In this document: one piece after another, positions 27,640 through 40,110 of the stretch
How positions within the stretch are numbered: the stretch's first letter is position 1
Layout: every line of letters begins with the position of its first letter
Origin: Motacilla alba alba
Lineage: Eukaryota; Chordata; Aves; Passeriformes; Motacillidae
Assembly (NCBI RefSeq): GCF_015832195.1
Contig: NC_052021.1
Span: 28,918,786 to 28,982,785 of the forward strand
Reading direction: 5' to 3'
DNA: 64,000 nucleotides
Notes under the pieces: model-generated
Database searches by the model: none
Told to the model about the DNA's origin: nothing
The model's input: the letters and a program-made list of their open reading frames with translations, nothing else
Translations under genes and position numbers: made by a program

Positions 27640-28330
27640 GCTGAAGCACAAAACACTCCTCCAGGCTGGAGCGTGTGGCCCCACGTGTCCGAACACAGGA
27701 ACAAAGTTGTTCAGCTTGGCAGCAGGTGAAGCTGCTGCCTCCTGGATTAGCCATGGTGCCCTGGAGTGTGGCGAGAGCAGCTCTGAGCAGCTGTAAGCCA
27801 GGGCTACTGCAGGACCCCAGCAGCTCAGCCAGAGCAGCACAGCCCTGCCCGCTGCTAATGAGCCTTGAGAAGAGGCATCACACCCATGCAGGGCAGCAAC
27901 ACCTCCAGGTGTGCCCGGGCAGGGGCTCCAGAGCAGGCAGAATTCCCTGTGCCTGCTGCTTGCTGGAGAGTTTCCCTCTCTGCAGTCACACACCAGGACA
28001 GGGTGCAGCCAGGACTCTGCTGAGGGAGCCTCCAGAGCCAAAAGCAGAGCTGCAGGAGGGCAGCTCAGCAGGGATGCTCAGCGATGGCTCGGCCTCAGGA
28101 GGCTCCCAGCTGGGAGCTGTGAGAGGTGAAGGGACGGAGCAAACAAGGTCAGGCACTGCCTCTGTGGCCCGGCAGCAGGAGCAGGGCTGCTGCTCTGGGG
28201 TTCTGCAGCTGGAAGGGAAGATCAGGCAAGCCTGCCTGAACAGCAGGCTGAGCCTCAGCACGACAGGAAGGTTCCTTTCGTGCCACGCCAACCTTGAGCA
28301 GCCAGCATTACTGCTGCTCTTCTGAGCACT
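27640..28330. other. GC-rich, CpG-poor block with open frames on both strands
   Basis: A 700-bp patch rich in CTGCAG, CAGCAG and GGAG words inside an AT-rich intron. Open frames of about 216 codons (plus) and 202 codons (minus) overlap here, because stop codons are rare in such sequence. The translations are low-complexity (Ala, Ser, Gln, Cys-rich) and match no family I know, so I do not call a gene. CpG is sparse, so it is not a typical CpG island. Confidence 0.6.
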
Positions 28331-31300
28331 GCCCTCACTCATAAACTTTAAAAGGGAAGGCAATGGAACATCCATGAACATCTGCTTTTTGTTAAGCGCC
28401 TCAAAATGTTCAGGACTTTCTGTTAACAACACGTGTATGCACGTGTGCGTTGTGAGTACTGGCATGGTTACACAGAGACAAAAAATGCAGAAAGCCTTAA
28501 AAGGGTGAAAACACTTCAGGTAAAAAGTGACTCTTCCTGAAATTACGGAGAGGTAAAGGCTACAATAAAGTAACAGTGAAGTAGCCTTGCACAAAAAGGT
28601 AAAAGAAACCAGTTATCTGAGCACCCACCCTGCATCCATCCCTCCCTGCCTCTGTTTAGTTTGCACGTATCAAGCCCAAGGTATTAATTCCCACAGTTGT
28701 GTAGTGGGGTACCCAAGTCCCACTAAATCATAGCATGATTCAGAGGCTACTTCTCTTCTTTTAAAATAATCCACTCTTGAACAGCTGTGGTTCGGATTAA
28801 TTAGTGAATTTCGCATTTTTGGCACAATCTGCTCTCCAGAAGTGCCACTGCAATAAAAAATTAAAGCATTCACTCCCTTCTCTAATCCTGTAGCTGAATT
28901 TTGCAGGTGCACAGATGCAGCCTTAGAACTGGCAGGGCTGCAATTGTAGTGAACTTGCTGCAGTACTTGTCTCAGTCCTTTCTAGCACTGACAATACCAT
29001 TTAGAGTAAAAATATAGAAAACTTTTTTTTTAATAGTGGAATCAAATCTAGCAAGGTGATTATATAAAAAAACCCTCAGGTTATGGTGTATTGTGGCTTT
29101 GATAGGCAGCTATTCCTCAAGAATTTAGCTAGAACCACACACATAACGTACAAATTTTCACCCAAATAATTAATGTTTTAGATCTTTTCTAATATGAAAT
29201 GTAAGACAACTTCAACTTTAAGCACAGCTTCTAGCAATGTCTATGACAACCTATTTTTATTTTCATTAGAATAAAAGCCTTTAGAAGTCTGTAGAAAGTT
29301 GCTCAAATTCACTACTATCAGTCCTGTTTAATAATTCGGGAGGCATTTTAATTTCTAAAAAAAAAGTGAATTAGTATCATACAATTTGGATTACGGGCAT
29401 TTTTATTTTCTAAGACAAGCATATTTTTCAAAAGATTTAAGTCATGACTGAAAAAAAATATCCAATTGGTCTCATTCACAGATCTCCATTAGCTAAGCTA
29501 GACCTTGGTTTGTCCTGTCAGCTTCCTAAATGTTATTAAAAGGCCCCTGCAAAATGGATCTTAAAACTCAATACTTGTGAAAGACTTTGATGTAGCATCC
29601 AACATTCATTCTCCCCTTGCTGAAGTGAGTGAGGGAAAGAAAAATCACCCGTTCTCAGAAATACTATCAGTGAAACCCTGACAGTAATTCTCTTTAATGG
29701 GTTATCCTACAGTGGACCATACTTTAATGGATGGTATTAGAGTGGCCTTCTTCATATCCCTGATTTACACATGAATGATGCTCTCACAAACAGCCACACT
29801 GTAATTAATGAAGCTATTCAAAAAAGCACAGAAACTCTTGAAAGAGAATTCTGCAGAATCATGGCATTATTTGAAAGGTGCCTTATTTTTGCTGCCCTGA
29901 TCCCACCACACTAACAGGAATTTTTCCACTTGTCAGGCAGCACCAACTGGAAATCAAAAGCAACTTCCCAATATCATCAGCATATATGGCCAGAAATTTG
30001 AGAAGTAATAAGCATGGAGGATTTTTTCCCATCACTGAAAAAATTCCTTACGCACAAAGAAGTGCTGTGAATGTTAGATGTTTAACAATAATAACCCCAC
30101 TAAAACAAAACCGTGTCTATAATGACCAGATTATGCAAATGATTACCAGATTATGCAAAATTGTATTCACAGGATATAATCCTGCTTTGTTTCATCCCAC
30201 AAATTCTTCACAGAAGGACAGAAGGCTCAAACTTATGTTTACATTTAATAAGCTGGAAAATAAAAACAGATGAATGCTCATAATGTCAGTAATGCAGATC
30301 AACATCACTTTGGGTATACTTTGAAATGTTTCCCTACTAAACTGGAAGTAGCTTTAGGAGCTCAGTTGGGAGTAGTCTGCCTCCTTTTTGAAGAATTATA
30401 TTGTTGTAGACTGGATAGTTCAGGGGATTATAAATGGGATCTACAGACTTAAATTCCAAGGTAGCTTGTTTAATCTAGCTCAGGTCAATACTGACAACTA
30501 TTCTGTAGCAGTTTTGAAATGAAGAGGTGGTTCTGAACCACTTCTTCTCTCAACAGGACAGGTTCAATGCACAAAAGTGGCACTAATTTGCACCTCAGGC
30601 AGTGCACATCATCAGAGACTGGGGAATTAATGGGGTATAGGTTTATAATGTTGCAAAGCATGCAGAATGTTTTCCTATGCCCTCCCCACTTCCTTTTCTG
30701 TGAGATGAGCTGCTGTGTTAAAAAGGGACAGTCCCACTCTAGCCTCAGATTTTTCTAAATTTACTGCAAACACTACAAGAAAAATCTTGAAGGTGCCTTG
30801 TGCTACCAAATTTTAATATCCTTTGGTGGAACTCAAGAGAGAGAGATTATAAGATTTCACCCAGAAAAACATCTTAGGAATGCTATCTGAAGAGAATCTT
30901 GATTGATGATGGTTGGCAGCAAATATTTCCCTGAATGTATAATGGTTTTATTAATAGCTCTGGACTGAGCTGAGGCAAGTAGAAAACAGACCACGTGAAG
31001 GGTGTTTTTTTGTGATCTACCTACTCAGATGCATCCAATCCCTCACTAGCATCAACTTTGTCTTCCTAGCAAGTTTCAGTGTCAATACATTGCCATCAAG
31101 TATCTAGAGAGGAAGCACTAAAAAGAACTACAACTGTGTGTGTGCCATGCACAGCAGCAGTCTGGTTTCTTGTGTTACTCCTACCTAAAGGTCAGAGGGT
31201 AAAAAATCACAGGATGACTGCATTGCTAGAAATGAGGGATGGGTGTGATGCAGGCAGTACCTACTGTATATTAACATATGCTGTTGTATCTGGACACCAG

Positions 31301-31339
31301 TGCTCATCCTGCACTACTGAGCTGTCCAGTCAGAAGTGA

Positions 31340-31760
31340 AGAAATGGGCTGAAATGCCATGCTCAGTGGCCAAGACAGGCTAAGCCTCTCCAGTGACTGA
31401 GAGCAGCATCCTCAGAAGGGATTTGGGGTATCACTGTGCTGCTCCCATTCAGTGACTGCAGGAGGCATGCCACTGCTGGGCTGCTGTGCCCAGATGAAGG
31501 GAGCTGCACTCCAGCAGGCTCTGCACAGAACAAAGGGCAGCAGATGATGAACGAGGGCCTGCAGAGCACATAGAAGCAGATGTGTCTCGCTGGCGTGGAG
31601 AAGATGTGGAGCTGCAGCTTTGCCATTTGCTCTCTCTAAATGTCCATGGAACACCAGAGTCCAGTCCCCCGTTACAGGGACATAAGCCAGCCTGACTGGC
31701 ATTTTAGGGGCTGTCCCTGAGACATGGACCCACTTCAGCTCCCAGAGGGCAGAGCTCTCT
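31340..31760. other. GC-rich intronic block
   Basis: This is a second GC-rich, CpG-poor patch in the same intron, with short overlapping open frames on the minus strand. No protein family is recognisable. It may share an origin with the block at 27640..28330 or simply reflect local biased gene conversion. Confidence 0.5.
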
Positions 31761-34234
31761 CTCTACTGAGGGCACTTACCAAAGAACTGCACTAGTACTA
31801 AATATAACATGAGCCACCAGCCTGAAGGTGAAAAGTCTCTGCCTAATTAATTATTCTTAAGTATTCTCATTAGGCTCTTCTCTGGGTATGTGGTTTTTTA
31901 TCTAAACCTGTTTAGTTGTGCCTATAACAATATGAATTTCTTCTCTGCATACGCTCATGACTGAGTCCTTAGGAACAATCAGGAAACCTTAATCAAAATT
32001 AACACGGGCTGGGAGAACTCTTGATGAGAGCAGGATTCTGCAAACAGTTGCAAAAATTTCTCAAAGTTCAAAACCAATATGAAAAAAAGGATAATTATTC
32101 TCCACTGCATTTGCATTTGGATTCTGAAACTGTAAACAAGCAGCTAGGTCCCTGCAGGAAGAGACCCCTAAATTCACCCTGAGGACCAGACAATGGCAGT
32201 GAATCTGTGACTGAGCTGTGCAGAACAGCAACACAGAAATCACTATAGACCAGCAAGACACATGCGACTGTTAACGCACTACTTTTCCTAGTGAAGATAA
32301 GCCTTTGTAAAAACCATACTGAACACTATTCATCACAATATTTCTGATCAAACAATCTTTTTTACATTTGTGAAGGCACAAATTTAAGAATGGGTTTTCA
32401 CAGATTCTTGTAACTGCTTTGCTTTTGTCTGTGCACACCTGATTTACATGCCCATTTATCCAACTCTCTGCACAAATCAGGTACTTAGGGCTGCAGGTAG
32501 CTTTTTAGAGCCTGACTGGTACATGCCTTACCTGCTACAAACATAAAAAATTCAAGGATGAATTCAGAACAACCAAATGTTTAGGGTCATGTGTAACTTG
32601 CCTTGAATCAGAGGTTTCTTGAGGCTTCTGAAAATGTCAATCTGGAAAACTATAGCACCATGTCATGCAGTATTTAATTAATTACTGCCTGAATACCTAA
32701 TTCTGTTTTAAGAAAGACATGAGGGAGGATAATCCTATAATTCTTTAGGAAACATGCTGAGTGAACCTATGAAAAATATTCCGTGTTATGCATATCAGTC
32801 TGTTTACCTGTGACTCATAAAAAGAGCTAAACATGCAGGAGGGGTTTAACCTGAGGTGGGATTATTGGGCCAAGTTCACTGACTGGGAACAGAATTTGGT
32901 GTGAAACAGTCAGGCTCTCCTCCAAAGTACTGACTAAAATAAACATTCTGAACTCCTATTGATTTTGACAGCAAGGAACTGAAATGGGTGACAGTGCCTC
33001 ATGTTCTGGAACTCAACAGCAAATTGAAAAATGCTGTAGAGTAGATGGTTTGATGCAACATAAAGATCTATTATTCAGGTAAGACAGCTGATTAGGAGTC
33101 ATGGGCATAAAAAGCAGGAGATAAAGGGTGTGATTTATTTCCAGCATTTGATTGCTAATGTACAGTGAAGACTGTAAGTAAAATGAGCAGAAAGGGTAAA
33201 AGCAGAACAAAAATTTCTCTTCAGCTGTTTTGCTGCCTTTTTTTTTATTAAGAGTACAGATTAGCCAATTTTGTTAAAAGATTGTGTTTAATTTTCTGTC
33301 CTATCAACTTGGTTTGATTACTTGAAAAATTAATGAATGCTATGGAAAAGATTCCAAATTTTAGCTCTTGAAGATTGTACTATTTTTGCAGCTATGCTGT
33401 CTCGTCAGCAATGTATGGGTTAGAATGATTACTTATTATGGCATTCTAATTTCCACTGGGCTTTTCTATATTTCATTTGCTGGTGGTAACACAGAATAAT
33501 CTTTTCCTAAAAAGTCTTCTTTATTATTCCTGAAATGATTTTGATCGTATCTGCCACATGGCAACTAAGAGTCTGGGTAGTTTATTTTTTAAGAATGTTA
33601 GGTCTCTGGGTTACATAGAAATATCAAAGAATGGTGTGCATACATGTAAGGGGTAATGGATAATTACAATGTACACTTAAGGATAATTGCAATATACACA
33701 ACTGTGGAGTTATTCCCTTTTTACAAGTGTATAAACAAAAGCAGAATTTGATTAGGTTGTGTGATTGCCTCTTTAAAATCAAATTACTTTATATGCATAA
33801 ACATACTTCAGGTACTTGGGTTTGCTGTTGGCAGAGGAAGGCAATGCATCCTCCTTAATCAAGGATTAGGAAGCAGGGCTGATTCAGACATTCACCCAAA
33901 TCAAAATGCAGACTTACTCCAATCTCAGCTGCACCCCAGTAGGGCCACAGCCCCCCTGTGCCCTTCTCCACTGTTCCTCCTAGGGCAGCCCAGCCCAGCA
34001 TGGACACTGCTCCAGGATTATACAGGCTCAACACCCTTCCAGCTCAGTCTGGTGCAGATTTTGGTGGTTTTTTTTTTTCCCCCTGAATCTGCATTTAGCC
34101 AATAAATCATGAAAGGAAACACAGAAAAATAATATAAATAAGTTTCACAGCAGATTAAGTCTATGAGGCAGTTGAGTGTCCAAACCTTACAGAATGGATC
34201 TGCAAGAAGAAAGGACAAAACAACCCAAATGACA

Positions 34235-34318
34235 AGGAAAGAAAACAAACAAACTAAAACCACACAAAAAGGAAAAACAACAAAAAGAACAAACCAAACA
34301 AAAACAGACAGGAAAAGG
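34235..34318. repeat. A-rich (AAAC/AAAAC)n patch
   Basis: The plus strand is almost free of T here, with repeated AAAC, AAAAC and AACAA units. It is low-complexity sequence. No retroposon body with target-site duplication is visible next to it. Confidence 0.75.
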
Positions 34319-35566
34319 ATCTATTGAAGACTAATGGCAAACTGGATGTGAGGTTTCAGATGTTTCAGGTGTAGATATGCCAGTGAACATAAAACCATAA
34401 ACTCCAATCAACACTCTTCTGTAGGATTACACAAAATTTGATTAACCACTTGTCCCAAAAAAGAGCACAGGTTTGCTGTGCTCTAGGATATAGACAGCCC
34501 TTCCATGGAAACAATGTGCTGATCATTAAGATAGCGTCCACTAGTGCCTGCAAGACTTCAAGAGCCACCAAGGGTGACAGTAAATGAGAAAACTACAGCA
34601 CAATGTGAACGTAGTTCCCATCTCTGAGCTCTTCTCATATACCCAGGGAGTCACAGAAATCTTAGGGAACAACATTTTTGGGCAAAGACTCTGGGGCAGG
34701 CAACCCCACATCCCTACTCCGGGATCTAGGAACATTTCTCCCACCTCTGGGGATTTCAGGGAACCAGAGACAAGGCAAACCCCAGCACCAGGACTGTGCA
34801 CAACTCATCAGGTCCCTCTCTGTTAGTGAGCCTTCACCCCCCAGGGAACGAGGAGGTTGTACAACAAATTGCTGTCCTGCTCTCCTAAACTTTCACCCCC
34901 TCTGCACCATCCCCTCCAAGACAGAGAAGGCAAGTAATTCATAAAACTCTATGCATCTGTGACTAAAATGCTCCATTACCCAGAATTATTCAGCCTCCAC
35001 ACTGTCATTTGTCCTAAGCCATCATACTACAAAACAAAATTGTCAATACCACTTCAATAGAAGTGTTTAAAAGTACATTTCAATTGTAGAAGTCTTGTGA
35101 AATCCTTCTGCTTACCTAGGAAAGAACAACGCTTTGCAAAAATGGCAGAACTGATAAAGATTTTATTTGTTAAATTTTGATCTGTTCTGGCAACTGCTGA
35201 GCTATTTTCATAACTTAGCAAGAAACATCTCCTATTGACAACTGTATTCATTATCTCATGTATTTATATCTGATAAAGCCTTTTACTTTGGTTTTCCTCA
35301 TGAATCTTTGTGGATATATTTTTTTGAGGATAACCTAATGCACTAACATAGTTTATAACAGTAAAGTGTTTATTGTTTCTGAAGCACTCAAATACACTAT
35401 GTGTTTTAAGAACAAGTAGAGGCTGTACGGTGATAGCTGCACTGAAGTTAACAGCAATTAATTGTGTTTTTAAGGTCAAGACTACCTTTTCATTATGAGT
35501 TTCTGGAATAACTAGTATGATGAGATTTTGGTGTATAATAAGGACTCCTTGAAAGCTATTTCTGTT

Positions 35567-35582
35567 AAAAAAAAAAAAAAAA
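35567..35582. repeat. A16 homopolymer
   Basis: Sixteen consecutive A on the plus strand, without a recognisable retroposed sequence upstream. Confidence 0.9.
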
Positions 35583-38500
35583 GTATTCAAGATTTCAAGG
35601 CTTCTACTCTTGATTTCTGTTCCATTAAAAACCTGGTGGAAAAATCACTTTTGCCTACTCTTGCCTGGGAACAGGGTGAGCCTGCTGGCATAACCAGAGC
35701 TTCTTTCACTCCACCAAGTAGAGATGGGAGCAGAGCCATGACTAATACCTAATATTTGCTAATAGCAAACAATATGTCTTAAACAAAGCACTTTGTCAGG
35801 TCCCATAAAGGCACAATATATTCTGAACTCTACTTCCAAAGACAATATGATTAAACATGCACCATCACAATGCAATGACCTAGAATTTTTATTGGTAGTA
35901 GTTATGCCTTAAAATTAATTTATAATACTGTACTCCTTTTTATGGCTGTTTTTTGCAGACTATAGTGAGCTATCTGTTTTAAAAGGGAAATACATGATGG
36001 ACTAGGTATTTGATTGAGAACTAGAGTTGGCTGACATTAGGAATACCTTCAATATGATGAAGAACCACATAAAGTCATAACAAGGGCTATGAATAGTTTG
36101 ATTTGGCTTATCTGATGAGATCCAATTTTCTGATTCTGGTTTATTCTAGCACTTTTTATTTCTGTTGTATTCTTCTAAGAGGATACTCATGTGAAACACA
36201 GAAACAACTGTAGCTTAGGGGAACACTGCAAATGCAAATCTGCTTTTAGTAGCAATAATTTGCAAAATTCTTTCTGAGGATAAAAACTATAATCTCTCCA
36301 AAAAATTTTCAATTTTCTGTAAAAGTGTGTAGAGCATTTTCATAAAGCTGTATTTTTGTAAGTCGTTAAATTGGTTTTTAGTAACCTCATACTCATTTTC
36401 AATTGAACAATTATTAAACTATAAAACAAAATTGCACAATTCCTAAAACTGTAGTCTGGAGTTTTACAGTCTGCTATAAAGTGCTGTATTATTATAATAC
36501 ACTAAAGACACTCAGACTATTAAAACTTTTTTTTTAAATGAACCATAAAATATTTTATCATTGATGAAATAATCCTGAAGTATTATGCTTTTCAGCAGTA
36601 TACAGGCACAATATTTTGGTCTCATGAAAAGTATGCTAATGAAAAACCCACAATTTAAACTGTAATTCTAATGTGCAACATAAACCATGTCACTGTCTTT
36701 CAGGAACAGGAGTTTATTGCACCCAACTTCAAGCTTTAAAAATCAGAGTATTGATCATTAAATATAAGGTCCAGTCTTACAGAGAGATCTCCATGCCAAA
36801 GAGACTGAGTGTTAAGCACTGGTGATAACAACAGAGATGTGATTACTTTCTTGTTGTAAAGTTTTAGCTTTTATTTCACTCCACAAATCTTAACTGGTTC
36901 TTGTAAGGGGGCCTGATGATCAACTCAAAAGTTCAACCAAGCCTGGTAAATGAGAACAATTTTTTCTTGCCTACTGATGGCTGATGTCTCATGGCAGCAC
37001 TGCCAGTGATAGGATGTGTCTGAGCTATCGGGTTTGATCCTTGGCCACATCCTCACACTCCTCCTCTCTGCTCAAAAGAGAGGAAAAGGACTCCCTGCAC
37101 TCAGACATTCATCAGCGGGATGAATCGCATCTTTAACTTCTGCAGGATTTCAACAAACTTGAAAACAACCTATCTTGTGTGGTCCTGCAATTCTTGGGCA
37201 AAGAAGAGGTGTGGTCCCCTCACCTCCTCTGGATCCGGCAAGAGTCATGCAGTAAATGACCACAGTCTCAGGGAATTGGACATCCACACTTTCTGAGGAC
37301 CCACTCCAGCATGGTGCTGAAGAAAACAAGGATTAACCTCCCTGAAACCAGTGTCAATGAAATCAATGGACACAGCAGTATCTGGTGTGGCAAAACAGAA
37401 CTTCATTTAGTGCTCCCTGAATCAGAAGTGTAAGAGTAAAGATGAAACTTCAAGTTAGCTCTGGCTGTCAGATCTTAATCTGTATACACAAAGCACTCCA
37501 GACTTCTTTAGGTACAAGGGACTTGCCACTAAAGCAAATTAAAGACATGGCTTTTTTAGCAGAAAAGCTGCCAATAAGTGTTCTCTAAATCACTCTTACC
37601 AGCAGGCTGACCCCATTATGTTAGCTAATCCTGGAAATACAGGAGGTAGATTTAAATCTTTTCATAGAAAACATTAGGTCTTTTTTTTTTTTTCTCCTCT
37701 TTTCTTTTGCTTCTGGCACAGCACTGGGAGTTTTATATTGTTGTCCATCTTTTGCCCCAGACTTTATCTTCCAGTGTAGCTGGAATGCCCAGAGGAAGAG
37801 GTCCAAGCAGGACTTTCCCAAGGGATGGAGCAGGCAAGGCATTTGAAAAATCAGTGCTTGTATATCACAAAAAGTCCACAGGTTGTGTGAGGGACGAAAG
37901 AGGGTGCCAGGTGTATGGGTGAGTTAACAGTGGTGCTCAGGGGATAAAACAAGCTTTGTCTCCACCCCAGGGCTCCATCTCAGCAGTTGTGCCATTCCCT
38001 CACCTACACACTGCCTGTTCTTCCTGCTTATGCTCACCCACCACCCAATTACCAGCCCGTGGAGATCCACACCTGCTGTGTCCTGATCCTCAGAATGCTG
38101 CACTGGAGCTTTTAACCCTCTCCAAACATCTACATTATGCTTTGAAGAATGTTATTTAGCACATGGGAAGCAACATTAAGCAGTTAGAGAGGGTACTTAA
38201 CCCACCAGATCAGCAGCTCCCTGCACAGTGCTGCACAGATCTGCACAGACAGATCTACACGGCAAAAGCAGAGTCATTTTTAGTCTCAGTCATGTTTAAG
38301 TCCTGCTCTCCTCAGAGTAGTGTGAGCCCTCTCTCCTGTTTTTGCCCTAGGATTCATCATTATTAAGTATTTTTTTAAATCACAAGTAATGTGTGAATTT
38401 GTGGAAGAGCAGCTTGCATTATGATCCACATCTGCGATAAACACTCACTAATCTTACATGCAAATAGAAAGAATCCATATATTTAAGTATCCAGATTGCT

Positions 38501-39990
38501 TTTTCCAATGTTCCCCACAAAGTGCTTGATATTTTCAATTTCTATCTCATACTTTTTTAATTTTGCTCCTGAGACCACAACAACATTTACATCCTGGACT
38601 TGTTTCAGTCCAAAGGGCCATGTATCTCAATCATGTCTGTCCATTGCTACATTCTTCAAAAGCACAACAACCTTAATTTCTCTTTGAATGCTGAACATCC
38701 AAAGCAAGAGCAAGCCATCATAAATATAGAAAAACAAAGTATAGAGCTAGCCAGCAAGACTTTGATGCATATATTCACTTAAATGTCCTCAACCATCTTG
38801 ACTTCTACAATTTTTGTCTTTTGCAAAACATCCTTTAAAATATTATAGAAAACACAGTGTGGAAGTCTATTTTTTAAATTTATTTATCTCTGCAATGATT
38901 CAGGAACAACTAGTCCAATCTATCACTTGAGGTTCATTTCATTATCATCCTTCAGTCTATGAATCTCTCCTAAATGCAAAGGCAGCCTTTTTTTGAAGAA
39001 TACGTGGTGTGAGTGCACATCCAAACTCATTCTTTTGTCCCTTTCAAATAATCCAACATGATGGTTCAGGCCGTGGGGGTAGGACATGAGACTGGAAGAC
39101 CAGAACCATTTTTTGACTGGCATACTGAATGCAAGTTATGACTGAAAATGAAGGATTAACATATATGTCAGTTAAACAGAAAACATTAGAGTGAAGCTAC
39201 CAGAAAAAAAAAGACAGGGTTGGCAATTACTTAATAAAATCTGCCTATGTAAGGAACATGCTGTTGGGATTCATCTTCCTTTTTGTTCACAATATTTTAT
39301 GTTATTTTTATACGGTGCTAAGGATTCTTTGCAAGATGTCAAGCACTTCAAATATACTTAAATTTAGCATTTCATATAAACCTAACTACTATTTACTGTG
39401 TTTAGCAAATTCTGTTAGAAGTCCAGTTTGTAAAAGGAGTTTAGAGGATTCTTGAATAAATTAAACATCTTCCTGGCAAAGATAGAATGCTGATTTAATT
39501 GAGGGACAGAAAAAAGAGTAATCTTAAACAATCTGTGCATATGTAAACATTAAGTAAGCAGATATCAGAAATAAACATTTTGCTGCATCAATATGAAATA
39601 AGACAATACCCCATAATAGGATGAATTGCAAATTCTCATAGCAATGATAAGTTCAAATGAAGAGCAACTTCTAAGCACCATCACTAAAATAAACATTGTT
39701 TTAAATTCCAAATCTTCAACAGGTTTTTGAAATAAATATTGAGTACAGGTAAACAAAGAAAATCTCATATTTTCTTCAAGCATTCACCACCTTTCTGATT
39801 CCCAGGTTTGCTTGTGCAGGAGAACAAGGCACGGTAACAAAACCATGGGTGTACTCCTGCTCTTCGCATGATCAGTCTGAACGAGCCACAAAGAAATGTA
39901 TCAAAAATTGCTCAGTCAGTGGTGCTCTTGGCAGACTGGGTTAGTGCCCTGTATTTTACAGCCCCTGGAGGTTGGTATTTGCTCATTTCT

Positions 39991-40110
39991 GTGGCATATT
40001 ATACTAATCAATCACTTCCTGCTCTTTCTTCCCTTGCTGTATTTCTTTCAATGGCAATTTATACTAATCAATCACTTCCTGCTCTTTCTTCCTTCACTGT
40101 ATTTTTTTAA
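39991..40110. repeat. Two-copy 60-bp tandem duplication
   Basis: Bases 39991..40050 and 40051..40110 align without gaps at 52 of 60 positions. The central stretch (from TTATACTAATC through TTTCTTCC) is identical in both copies, while both edges have diverged. It looks like a simple replication-slippage or minisatellite-seeding event. The neighbouring 60 bp do not belong to the array. Confidence 0.95.

Noticed and set aside
27675..28594. 216-codon plus frame and 202-codon minus frame
   Set aside because: They overlap on opposite strands in GC-rich, stop-poor DNA. Both translations are low-complexity and unlike any family I know.
37000..37400. Possible retrocopy or transposon with mid-GC content
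   Set aside because: No recognisable protein, poly-A tail or target-site duplication.
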